Origin: Aliidiomarina maris
GTDB taxonomy: Bacteria > Pseudomonadota > Gammaproteobacteria > Enterobacterales > Alteromonadaceae
DNA: 64,000 nt
Reading direction: 5' to 3'
NCBI RefSeq assembly: GCF_003987335.1
Contig: NZ_PIPK01000001.1
Coordinates: forward strand, 434,001-498,000
Below are positions 56,938 to 64,000 of the stretch, in pieces. The position numbers and the translations under genes were made by a program. Position 1 is the stretch's first letter. Each line of letters begins with the position of its first letter. The notes under the pieces are model-generated. The model did not search any database. It was not told where the DNA came from and saw only the letters and a list, made by a program, of their open reading frames with translations.

Positions 56938-58023
56938 TTATTGTTGACGGCGCAATGCCTGTCTGACTCGTTCTGGCAAGTCCGGAAGGGCTGATTTTGG
57001 TAATAAATAACTCGACATATTCAGCAAATCCGTAAAGATACGATTACGTTCAGTGGTCTTGCGTAAGTACTCATGTCCTGACGAACCGCCGGTGCCAATT
57101 TTCGAGCCCAGCATACGCTGTACCATCATGGCGTGTCGATAACGCCAAATGGTCATGTTATCGTCCATATCCGCAAGGCAGCTAAGCACCTGGCAAGGTA
57201 GATTGAAAACTGGTTCTTCACGGTACAACTGAATAAATAGCGCGCCTTGAAGTGCGCGTTGGGAAAGCCGGACCCTACCCTCGGCTTGCATCTGCGCATA
57301 CAGCTCTGGTTCAAACAAAGCGGCAAAATTCTCTCGTGTAGCTTGCAGGTCTTTAAGCTCCTGAGCTTTCTCTTCATCGCTCAATAGGTCGTTGGCGCGA
57401 ATAATGGCTTCATCATGGCTCAGACTATCTTCAATGGCCGCTTTGAAATGCTCAGCGAACGCGAAATCCTGCATATCCAGAAATGGCATCCGCGCCAGCC
57501 AATCATCCACCCGCTCAAATAAACTTGCCTGCCCCTCTAACTCGCCCAGGTATGCGCGATCGCGGTCGTTAATGCGAGTATAAAAAGACTGCTGATCAAA
57601 GGCGATTCGCGTGTCACGACGTAAACCTAAGCTAATTTCCAGCTCTTTAAACTGAATACTTTGAAAGCCTGATGCGGGTACGAGGTAATCGCGAAACTCA
57701 AAGAAATCTTGTGGCGTCATTGTTTCCAGTACGCCAATTTGCTGGTTCATTAATTGCTGAATTTTGCTAATCCGATTCAACCGATGCACCACTGTCATTA
57801 AAGCTTCATCTGGCACATGATCGGCACGAAAAATCGTCAAAACCGAGCGCAGTTCGTGCAGCACTTGCTTAAACCAAAGTTCGTAGGCTTGGTGCACAAT
57901 AATAAACAGCATTTCATCATGGGCAGCGCTGGCATACTTTTCGCTTTGCAGCGCCTGCGCGTCAAGCAACTTATCCAGTTGCAGATAGTCGCCGTAATAC
58001 ACAGCTTCAGGGTTCTTTTTCAC
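56938..58023 (-). CDS. Tryptophan 2,3-dioxygenase
   Basis: Heme enzyme opening the indole ring of tryptophan to N-formylkynurenine, the first step of the kynurenine route. 361 residues. Motifs: HDEMLFIIVHQAYELWFKQ near residue 35, FELEISLGL-like FKELEISLGLRRD, the heme-ligand region WRYRHAMMVQRMLGSKIGTG, and GGSSGHEYLRKT. It is longer than the compact (about 280-300) bacterial forms, with an extra helical insert near 150-260. No kynurenine formamidase or kynureninase lies in the window, so downstream steps must be elsewhere. Confidence 0.93.
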   Translation of the reverse strand: MKKNPEAVYYGDYLQLDKLLDAQALQSEKYASAAHDEMLFIIVHQAYELWFKQVLHELRSVLTIFRADHVPDEALMTVVHRLNRISKIQQLMNQQIGVLETMTPQDFFEFRDYLVPASGFQSIQFKELEISLGLRRDTRIAFDQQSFYTRINDRDRAYLGELEGQASLFERVDDWLARMPFLDMQDFAFAEHFKAAIEDSLSHDEAIIRANDLLSDEEKAQELKDLQATRENFAALFEPELYAQMQAEGRVRLSQRALQGALFIQLYREEPVFNLPCQVLSCLADMDDNMTIWRYRHAMMVQRMLGSKIGTGGSSGHEYLRKTTERNRIFTDLLNMSSYLLPKSALPDLPERVRQALRRQQ

Positions 58024-58084
58024 TTATTATACCTTATACACAAATAGTTTAACTGCTTGGTCACGTTAACACTGCCCACCATAC

Positions 58085-58125
58085 TAAAAAAGGCCGCATA
58101 GCATGGTATTTGCTAAATGCGGCCT
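58085..58125 (-). terminator. Terminator after the secreted protein gene
   Basis: AGGCCGCA / TGCGGCCT stem (58091-58098 with 58118-58125) followed on the minus strand by TTTTTT, 32 nt after the stop. Confidence 0.8.
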
Positions 58126-58156
58126 AGAATCGCAAGTCTGGAAGAATTAATGAAGA

Positions 58157-59074
58157 TTAGTTACCGAAATTCTCAAGCTCTGCAACAAACTGATTGAATT
58201 CAGCGCCTTTAAATTTCACTCGATACTCGCTTCTCCACTGGTTGACGATCTCTGAAGCTCGACTATGCGCTCCCTCGTACCCCCAGAGGTTCGCCATAAT
58301 ACGTTCCTGTCGATTCCCAATACTGTCAGTGACTATATTTTCACATCGTCCGTTTAAATTTGTCGTTGAAAACTCAGGTTCATGTGATGGAGGCTCAGAA
58401 TGAATAATTGTTCCAGAACAAGAGGGCGACATGTACTGAATAGTTACGTTTTGCATTACGTATGAGTCTGCCGCCGCGCCCATAGTGGTTAAATTTGACG
58501 CCCACTCGTTCGCAAACTGAGCAACGTTTGCTCTTGTATATCCACTTTGCTTAAGCGCACGCTCGGTCATTACACTCAACATAAGTGAGTAAGCCATTGC
58601 TCGGCTGCCAGTCAGAGTAAAGTAGTAATCATACCCCTGTGCGCTATAAGTCGAGTTATTGACCAGAGAGAATCCGTGAGTAATCAGATTGCTGATATAA
58701 CCAGCATCGTAGTCGTCGTTTGCCGCTATCTGATGGGCTACGTGAACCATATCTGAATAGGCATTGAATTCAGCCTGCATGGTAATTAAACGATGCTGCT
58801 CAAAGCCACTATTGACTATAGCTCTAATCTCATCCAATGAGTCTTGATGAAGAAGAGCAACTTGAGGCCCATTACTACCACCAAAAATCTGTTCTCTAAG
58901 AAAGCTGGATGCTTGCGAAATTAGAAACGACTTCGCTTGAGCGGCGATAAAAGTAACAACTTGAGGCGGCACAGCCTGAACCTCCACATCTGCCTCAATG
59001 TCAGTAGCGTAAGCTTGGCTACACACGAATGCCGGCAACGCTAGCACTAACAACTTTTTACCAAAATTGTTCAT
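58157..59074 (-). CDS. Hypothetical secreted protein
   Basis: I do not recognise this 305-residue protein. A clear signal peptide (MNNFGKKLLVLALPAFVCSQAYA) precedes a predicted mostly helical protein. Features: an amphipathic segment QAKSFLISQASSFLREQIFGG, then helical sequence from about residue 75 to 205. Two Cys (SPSCSGTI and NGRCENI) could form a disulfide, and the C-terminal third is charged. The DNA appears more AT-rich than the neighbouring genes. It is a monocistronic leftward gene with its own terminator. No toxin, enzyme or adhesin family can be claimed. Confidence 0.8.
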   Translation of the reverse strand: MNNFGKKLLVLALPAFVCSQAYATDIEADVEVQAVPPQVVTFIAAQAKSFLISQASSFLREQIFGGSNGPQVALLHQDSLDEIRAIVNSGFEQHRLITMQAEFNAYSDMVHVAHQIAANDDYDAGYISNLITHGFSLVNNSTYSAQGYDYYFTLTGSRAMAYSLMLSVMTERALKQSGYTRANVAQFANEWASNLTTMGAAADSYVMQNVTIQYMSPSCSGTIIHSEPPSHEPEFSTTNLNGRCENIVTDSIGNRQERIMANLWGYEGAHSRASEIVNQWRSEYRVKFKGAEFNQFVAELENFGN

Positions 59075-59282
59075 TTGAATATCCTTTATGTCATAGTTTA
59101 TTTATCCTTACTGCTATATTTTTGTAACACACGTTCATCATATGGGCAAATTTTATTCAAAGTGAACGACAGCTATTAATGTAAATTAAAAGCAAAGAGA
59201 CGCACTAATTCGCTAAAAATTAGCCTAGAGGGGGAAATCAAAAGGTAAATTAATTGAATGTGAAGAAAAAACAAGAGAGATA

Positions 59283-59395
59283 GGTGGTGACCCCACAAGC
59301 CGCACCCCGGCACACGCGTCCCCAACTGCGGCTGCTCCCTTCCGGGCCTGACCGGGTTCGCTGGTTAACGTTGCGAGGGGACCCATGGGGCCACC
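59283..59395 (-). ncRNA. ffs: 4.5S RNA of the signal recognition particle
   Basis: Minus-strand RNA of about 113 nt. Its ends pair (GGTGGCCCC... with ...GGGGTCACCACC). It holds the conserved apical hairpin for Ffh: CAGGCCCGGAAGGGAGCAGC, which matches bacterial SRP RNA (GGTCAGGTCCGGAAGGAAGCAGC in E. coli). It partners Ffh to target membrane proteins. A good promoter lies upstream (59403-59431). Confidence 0.95.
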
Positions 59396-59402
59396 GCTGC
59401 GC

Positions 59403-59431
59403 ATTATCTATGATGCACAGCGGTAATGCAA
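59403..59431 (-). promoter_or_regulatory. Sigma-70 promoter of ffs
   Basis: Minus strand: TTGCAT (59431-59426), 17 nt, GATAAT (59408-59403). The RNA start would fall about 7 nt downstream, at 59395-59396, matching the folded RNA end. Confidence 0.8.
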
Positions 59432-59482
59432 GGACACCGCCCGAGACGGCGTTTAACTGCACAGTTTTTCAGCAATGACCCA

Positions 59483-60232
59483 TTAAGCGCTCTTTTTCTT
59501 CGCTTTCACGGCAATCACTTGCTGCGCTTCATCGCTGGCCAAAGCTTGCATGAAAATCTCAAGTTCGCGCTCGATTCGCACAGCCGTACTTTCGGTTGGG
59601 GTTTTGAGTAGTTGCTTACTACGGCGTAAAGCCTGTGGTGGCTTACTCGCCAGTTTCCCGGCGACCTCTTCCGTTGCACTTTGCAGCGCATTTAATGGCA
59701 CGACTCGGTTAATTAAGCCCATCGCCAGTGCTTGGCTGGCATCAAAGCTCTCACCCAATAGCAACAGCTCAGCGGCCTTTGGATAACCGGCAATCTGAGG
59801 TAACAGCAAGCTCGAGCCCGCTTCCGGCACTAAGGCTAAATCAACGAATGGCAGCGCAAATACCGCGTCTTCGGCGGCATAGATAATGTCGCAGTGCATC
59901 AATAATGTGGTGCCAATGCCAATCGCCGCGCCTTGAACGGAAGCCACTAAGGGCACGGTTAATTCGGGTAAACGCTTGAGTAGTTTAAATACGGGGGCTT
60001 GCGGGGTTAACTCACCATGGCGCAGAAAATCACCTAAGTCGTTGCCCGCACAAAACGCGTCGCCAGCGCCACTGAATACCACAGCCTGTACGCTCGGGTC
60101 CGCTTCCGCGGTGTTTACGCCATCTAACAATGCTTGATACATATCTTGCGTCAGGGCGTTCTTTTTATTCGCGCGGTTAAGACGCAGATGTAAAATTGCG
60201 CCCTCGCGCTGAGTGATAACAAATTCGCTCAC
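59483..60232 (-). CDS. Enoyl-CoA hydratase/isomerase family protein
   Basis: Crotonase-fold enzyme of 249 residues, probably in fatty-acid beta-oxidation. Oxyanion-hole segments are FSGAGDAFCAGNDLGDF and VQGAAIGIGTTLL. The catalytic region PFVDLALVPEAGSSLLLPQ resembles delta3-delta2 enoyl-CoA isomerases (ECI2-like) as much as hydratases. The C-terminus ends in Lys-rich KAKKKSA. A FadR-like palindrome lies about 52 nt upstream, fitting a beta-oxidation role. Confidence 0.9.
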   Translation of the reverse strand: MSEFVITQREGAILHLRLNRANKKNALTQDMYQALLDGVNTAEADPSVQAVVFSGAGDAFCAGNDLGDFLRHGELTPQAPVFKLLKRLPELTVPLVASVQGAAIGIGTTLLMHCDIIYAAEDAVFALPFVDLALVPEAGSSLLLPQIAGYPKAAELLLLGESFDASQALAMGLINRVVPLNALQSATEEVAGKLASKPPQALRRSKQLLKTPTESTAVRIERELEIFMQALASDEAQQVIAVKAKKKSA

Positions 60233-60283
60233 AGTGACTTCGCTCCCAGTTGCTCTGCATATAGTTCTAACAACCTACCATAA

Positions 60284-60300
60284 AACTGGTTGTACCTGTC
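60284..60300. promoter_or_regulatory. Candidate FadR operator upstream of the enoyl-CoA hydratase gene
   Basis: AACTGGTTGTACCTGTC matches the FadR palindrome at 12 of 16 defined positions, with a perfect left AACTGGT. It lies 52 nt before the hydratase start. Found by eye. Confidence 0.5.
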
Positions 60301-60345
60301 TACCATAGCAGTAATTTGGATTCTCGCGTTAGCGGAAAACAAGCT

Positions 60346-61608
60346 TTACTGTGATTCAGCGCTGTTGGCACTGATAGTCAGCAACGCATCGATACGGTTT
60401 ACACAGCGTTGCAAGCTGGCCATCGCGTCGCATGCAGCCCCCGCAAGCTCTGGGTTGCCTGCCGCGTTGGGCAAACTAAAGCATAAGCGCTGATCAAGCT
60501 GACCATAGCTGCGGATACGAAAATACTGGTATGCCCGCTGGCTTAATTGCTCGGCTAAAGTGGCGTCAACCTCGACCCCCGGCGTCGGGCGTTGAGTTAA
60601 TGCTGCGAGTGCTTCGCGCAGCAATCGACTATGGGGCGCATCGTCGGCCTGAGGTGCTGGCCCTTCATCAACTAGGTAGCGCGCTAGCTGGTCTTCTAAT
60701 TGCTGCACTTCAGACTGGCAAATGTCCGTGGTGGTGCCTAAGCGGCGCAGTAATGCCAGGCTATTTACCTGTTGCTTCGTTGCCGTATTAAAGAACTCGC
60801 TGCTATCCAGCGCCTGCAATGATTGTAGTGGCATGCCAGCAATCAGCGCACTGAAAATCACCTGTTGGGCATATTGGCGTTGCGCTGCAGCGTCAACTTC
60901 GGCCAATGCACGACGTACACGCTGCGGATGTTGCGCTAAGTCTTCGGCAGGCATCCAACCAAGGGTTAAGGTTTGCGGAAAATAGGCTTCCACCCAATAT
61001 TCGTCGCTGTCAGCCAGCATCACCACATCAATCAAGTACACGCGCTGATCAAATTCTAGCGCCTCTAATACAGGCGCATCAAAATCGCTCTCAGCTTGCA
61101 GTGCGGTGCGTTCGGTTTGCACATATAAGGGCTGGGCCTGGCTAACATGTGGCCATGTAACTTCACGACCCATACTTTGCTGCCACTGGGCGCGCTGAAT
61201 TTCTGTGCGTAACAGCTGCGCGTCATCTGCCAGTGCACCATTGGGTGAATACAGCGCTATGAGTTGACTGAAATTGCGCTCGGACGGCTCGTGCTGATAC
61301 CAGGCCACGGCATACTCGTATTCCCCTGCAGCCGCCAGCTCATCGGCTAAGCGGCTCGGCGTAAGCCCCGCTACCGCAGCAAATACCCCTAATCCGCCTT
61401 CTATCGCGCAGCCTGTCGCGAGCCAACGGTCAAGTAATACGGGGTCGATATCACGTGCACGCACTCGCGCCTCAGGGCTTAGGGCTTGTAGCTCCGCAAA
61501 CAAAGAAGACGTCGCACAAGCGACGTCTTCAGATGATTGGCTCGGGTTGCTGCTACAACCCGCGATAACCCAAGTAAGTGCGGCAATGCCTGCTAAACGC
61601 CAGTTCAT
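60346..61608 (-). CDS. Lipoprotein with SH3-like domain, function unknown
   Basis: 420 residues from the ATG at 61608, chosen for AAGGAG upstream and a signal ending in the lipobox VIAGC. The middle region is helical; residues about 180-240 (TALQAESDFDAPVLEALEFDQ, YWVEAYFPQTLTLGWMPAEDL) look like an SH3b cell-wall-type domain. The C-terminal half is helical, with two Cys pairs. No enzyme motif is seen. It is downstream of the FabH-like gene, same strand, about 55 nt. Confidence 0.75.
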   Translation of the reverse strand: MNWRLAGIAALTWVIAGCSSNPSQSSEDVACATSSLFAELQALSPEARVRARDIDPVLLDRWLATGCAIEGGLGVFAAVAGLTPSRLADELAAAGEYEYAVAWYQHEPSERNFSQLIALYSPNGALADDAQLLRTEIQRAQWQQSMGREVTWPHVSQAQPLYVQTERTALQAESDFDAPVLEALEFDQRVYLIDVVMLADSDEYWVEAYFPQTLTLGWMPAEDLAQHPQRVRRALAEVDAAAQRQYAQQVIFSALIAGMPLQSLQALDSSEFFNTATKQQVNSLALLRRLGTTTDICQSEVQQLEDQLARYLVDEGPAPQADDAPHSRLLREALAALTQRPTPGVEVDATLAEQLSQRAYQYFRIRSYGQLDQRLCFSLPNAAGNPELAGAACDAMASLQRCVNRIDALLTISANSAESQ

Positions 61609-61663
61609 GCCTATTGCTCCTTGCTTATTTGCCGCATTTATTTGCCGCGTTAATTCGCCGCGC

Positions 61664-62758
61664 CTATTCGCCTCGTTTGGCCCAAGCCGCCTTGGCGCCT
61701 TCATGCAATGGCAAAATTAAGTCTAACGCGCTTTGCCCATCGCTTGGCAATTGCAATTGGTTGTCTTGCAATGGCTTCACTCGCTTGCCCCACTTAATAA
61801 TGCCGGCACCACAAGTTAACCCGCCACCAAATACCGCTGACACAATGGTATCACCTGGCTTGACCAGGCCATTCTCAATCGCTTCAGCAAAGGCAATTGG
61901 CAAGGTGGCTGACGAGGTATTGCCATACTTATGAATATTCAGCATGGTTTTACCTTCTGGCACCTTACACATTTTTGCCAGGAAATCGATTAACCGCTTA
62001 TTCGCTTGGTGAGGGATCAGCGCGTCCACATCGTCCATAGTCAGACCGGTTTGCTGGAATACGTCTTCAACTGCAGCGCTCATGCCTTTGACGGCACGCT
62101 TAAAGATTTCCTGACCTTCAAAGTTAAATGGCATCACGCCGTCAAAGTTGTAGCGATCAAAGCTCAAACCAAAATCAAGGGCCAACACGTCGCGGGCGTC
62201 TGAATCGCAGCTGATTTTCGAGGCCAACAAGCCACATTCTTCATCCGTCGCTTCCAGCACCATGGCGCCAGCGCCATCACCAAATAACACAGCACTTTCG
62301 CGCTTGGTCCAGTCCAGAATTCGGGTCAAACGCTCGGCACCGATAATCAGCACTTTTTTGTGCATCCCAGTGCGAATACCCGCCGTGGCATTGTGCATGG
62401 CATAAAAGAAGCTACTACAGGCCGCGTTTAAGTCGTAGGCTGCGGCACCACTTGCGCCAATATTACGCTGCACCGCAGACGCCACATTGGGGATAATCTC
62501 GTCCGCTGTACAGGTACCCACAATAATCAGGTCCAGCTCTTTGGGGTCAAGGTCGGCGCAGGCCAATGCATTGCGTGCCGCCACTGTGGCAAGTTCCGAG
62601 GTGCCTACATGGCTTACTCGACGCTCAGAAATACCGGTGCGCGGTTTAATCCATTCGTCGGAAGTATCCAAAAACGTCGCTAAATCGTCATTGGTGAGCA
62701 CTGCCGGAGGCAGACATTTGCCCCATCCTGTAATTTCTGCATACTTCTCAAATTTCAT
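61664..62758 (-). CDS. Beta-ketoacyl-ACP synthase III family protein (FabH-like, extended)
   Basis: Condensing enzyme of 364 residues from the ATG at 62758; a longer frame to 62863 is not supported. The Cys-His-Asn triad is in LNAACSSFFYAM, IPHQANKRLIDF and YGNTSSATLPIA. It is longer than FabH (about 317), with a C-terminal extension after about residue 325 (RVKPLQDNQLQLPSDGQ). Similar long forms (such as Pseudomonas PA3286) use medium-chain acyl-CoA, so it may shunt beta-oxidation products into synthesis; this is inference. It is divergent from the YajG-like gene. Confidence 0.88.
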   Translation of the reverse strand: MKFEKYAEITGWGKCLPPAVLTNDDLATFLDTSDEWIKPRTGISERRVSHVGTSELATVAARNALACADLDPKELDLIIVGTCTADEIIPNVASAVQRNIGASGAAAYDLNAACSSFFYAMHNATAGIRTGMHKKVLIIGAERLTRILDWTKRESAVLFGDGAGAMVLEATDEECGLLASKISCDSDARDVLALDFGLSFDRYNFDGVMPFNFEGQEIFKRAVKGMSAAVEDVFQQTGLTMDDVDALIPHQANKRLIDFLAKMCKVPEGKTMLNIHKYGNTSSATLPIAFAEAIENGLVKPGDTIVSAVFGGGLTCGAGIIKWGKRVKPLQDNQLQLPSDGQSALDLILPLHEGAKAAWAKRGE

Positions 62759-62944
62759 CAGTCTAACCTTGTACGTATCTTTTCCACCTTTTTGCGCTGC
62801 AATCAGCACTGTGCAGGTGACTCTATTGGAACAATCGTATACCTTTACGGGTCTGAAACCCACATTTTTCTATTTGCCGTAGCGCGCGGCGAACTTACAA
62901 CAACGCAGATAAAACGTGAAATCAGCAAGCATTGAGGCACTACG

Positions 62945-63502
62945 ATGATAAAAAAACAAATGGTTGCCGCCCTATTAAGTTTGGCATTTTTAGGTGCGTG
63001 TCAAAGCACGCCGACCCCAGTATCACTGAACCCGCAAGTTAGCACCCAGCCAAGTGGCGATGCCGTGCGGTTACAAGTGCGTGATCAGCGTGCACACAAT
63101 TACGTCATGCGCTTAAAAACCAACGACCAGACTGCAGAGTTTGCCACGGCAGACCCAACCTTGGCTAGTCTGATCAGTGAACGGGTTGGCCAGCGCTGGT
63201 CAGTGCGCGATGATGCCCCAGTCGAGCTGGAAATTATTATTCGTGATGCCTTGTTTGTGGTACAGCAAGGTTCACTGCGCCACGACACCCAGCACAACAT
63301 CCGCCTGTACACCAAAGTGACATCGGCTGAGCGTGAAACCGAGAAAACCTTCACCGGCAGCCGGGAATCAAATGGGCCGCTGCGTGCCGATCAACGTCGC
63401 ATCGAGCGCGAGTTTGCTGACTTGCTTGGCTCCGTGTTAAACGATGTGCTCAACGACGAAACCCTGACCAACCGGATTCGCGAGGCTCAACATGCGCAAT
63501 AA
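62945..63502 (+). CDS. YajG family lipoprotein
   Basis: 185 residues. A signal peptide ends in lipobox LGAC, so it is lipidated at about Cys19. The following domain (VRLQVRDQRAHNYVMRLKTN and RESNGPLRADQRRIEREFADL) fits the YajG family. Function is unknown. The stop overlaps the cyclophilin gene start by 11 nt, so the two are likely co-expressed. The start is ATG at 62945, preceded by GAGGCAC. Confidence 0.85.
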   Translation: MIKKQMVAALLSLAFLGACQSTPTPVSLNPQVSTQPSGDAVRLQVRDQRAHNYVMRLKTNDQTAEFATADPTLASLISERVGQRWSVRDDAPVELEIIIRDALFVVQQGSLRHDTQHNIRLYTKVTSAERETEKTFTGSRESNGPLRADQRRIEREFADLLGSVLNDVLNDETLTNRIREAQHAQ

Positions 63503-64000
63503 ACTCTACCCGTTATTCGCGGCATTGCTATTGTCAGTGCTGATGCCAGTAAAAGCCCAGGACATTCAACAAAACAACCTGTTTCCACGGGTCAAATTTG
63601 TCACTGAGCATGGCGAGATGGTGGTCGAACTTGACCGTATGCGTGCGCCGCTTACGGTGGATAACTTTCTTCGTTATGTGGTCGCGGGCGACTATAACAA
63701 CACCCTGTTCCACCGCGTTGTCGAAGACTTTGTGGTGCAAGGCGGCGGTTATAAAGCCGACGATTCACCCTTGCGCACACGCGACCCTGTGGTGAATGAA
63801 AGTGGCAATGGTTTAACCAATCAGTTCGCAACCATTGCGATGGCGCGCGAGCGCAACCCACACTCTGCCAGCAGCCAGTTCTATTTCAACGTCAAAGACA
63901 ACGACAGCTTAAACCCGAGTTCACGCCGGTGGGGTTACGCCGTGTTTGGCCGCGTGGTGGAAAACGATGCCTTGCTGCATGAGTTAGCCAGCGTTGAAAC
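63492..64000 (+). CDS. Periplasmic peptidyl-prolyl cis-trans isomerase (cyclophilin), partial
   Basis: Open to the window edge after about 169 codons. A signal peptide (MRNKLYPLFAALLLSVLMPVKAQ) precedes a cyclophilin domain: GEMVVELDRMRAPLTVDNF, NNTLFHRVVEDFVVQGGGY, ATIAMARERNPHSASSQFYFNV and RWGYAVFGRVVEND, containing the catalytic-core HR and QFYFN segments. It would assist proline isomerisation in periplasmic folding. PpiA-like; which paralogue cannot be decided from the partial sequence. It starts inside the end of the YajG-like gene. Confidence 0.92.
   Translation, partial: MRNKLYPLFAALLLSVLMPVKAQDIQQNNLFPRVKFVTEHGEMVVELDRMRAPLTVDNFLRYVVAGDYNNTLFHRVVEDFVVQGGGYKADDSPLRTRDPVVNESGNGLTNQFATIAMARERNPHSASSQFYFNVKDNDSLNPSSRRWGYAVFGRVVENDALLHELASVE

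Noticed and set aside
58157-59074. Insecticidal or pore-forming toxin assignment
   Set aside because: The amphipathic N-terminal helix is suggestive, but no motif or domain supports a named toxin family.
59284-59478. Plus-strand frame across the ffs region
   Set aside because: It is antisense to 4.5S RNA, whose fold and promoter explain the conservation.
62759-62944. Possible FadR site in the FabH-like / YajG gap
   Set aside because: The best candidate (ACGGGTCTGAAACCC) keeps only the GGTC-N-GA part of the core and fails in both outer arms.

Overview
The window looks like a chromosomal segment of a marine-type gammaproteobacterium, most likely order Alteromonadales and possibly Idiomarinaceae. 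This is an inference from gene content and order. Housekeeping blocks follow the gammaproteobacterial pattern (apt-dnaX-ybaB-recR-htpG-adk; hisL-hisGDCBHAFI; rnd-fadD...slp-tsaB-yoaA). They are mixed with an Alteromonadales/Vibrio-style TonB2 locus (DUF3450, TtpC, ExbB, ExbD, TonB, TPR protein) and three very large TonB-dependent receptors. I see no tRNA, rRNA, CRISPR array, prophage or insertion sequence.

Layout. 0-0.87 kb: a curlin-repeat reading frame that runs off the left edge and has no visible start or signal peptide. 0.9-3.7 kb: oxidative-stress and regulatory genes (2-Cys peroxiredoxin, grxD, sodB, fadR). 4-14.7 kb: dsbB, then a leftward series ycgN, ycgM-like, mltB-like, ycgL, rnd, fadD, an alpha/beta hydrolase, slp, tsaB and yoaA. 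14.9-17 kb: an unusual histidine kinase with a YfiR-type periplasmic domain. 17.4-24.9 kb: a complete histidine operon behind a textbook attenuator, whose leader peptide has six consecutive His codons. 25-29.6 kb: norM, a cysteine desulfurase, a hydrolase, a MAPEG protein and adk. 29.7-35.5 kb: htpG with a clear sigma-32 promoter, recR, ybaB, dnaX with a ten-A slippery run, and apt. 35.6-37.6 kb: a lone receiver protein, a TPR/2OG-Fe(II) oxygenase and a 41-residue membrane miniprotein. 37.9-56.5 kb: the outer-membrane uptake region, with an S9 peptidase, three TonB-dependent receptors, the TonB2-type energising operon, and a methyltransferase-priC pair. 56.9-64 kb: tryptophan 2,3-dioxygenase, an unknown secreted protein, the 4.5S SRP RNA, an enoyl-CoA hydratase, an SH3-like lipoprotein, a FabH-like ketosynthase, a YajG-type lipoprotein and the start of a periplasmic cyclophilin.

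How parts connect. FadR is encoded here. FadR-like palindromes lie upstream of fadR itself, upstream of the enoyl-CoA hydratase and, more weakly, upstream of fadD, which suggests a local fatty-acid regulon. The TonB operon would energise the three receptors. One receptor is next to a secreted peptidase, which fits peptide scavenging, but no substrate can be read from sequence. No single locus is clearly a new defence or mobile system. The items most worth a second look are the start-less curlin frame, the YfiR-kinase fusion, the dnaX slippery run, the 41-residue protein beside the TPR-oxygenase, the FadR sites and the unknown secreted protein at 58.2-59.1 kb.
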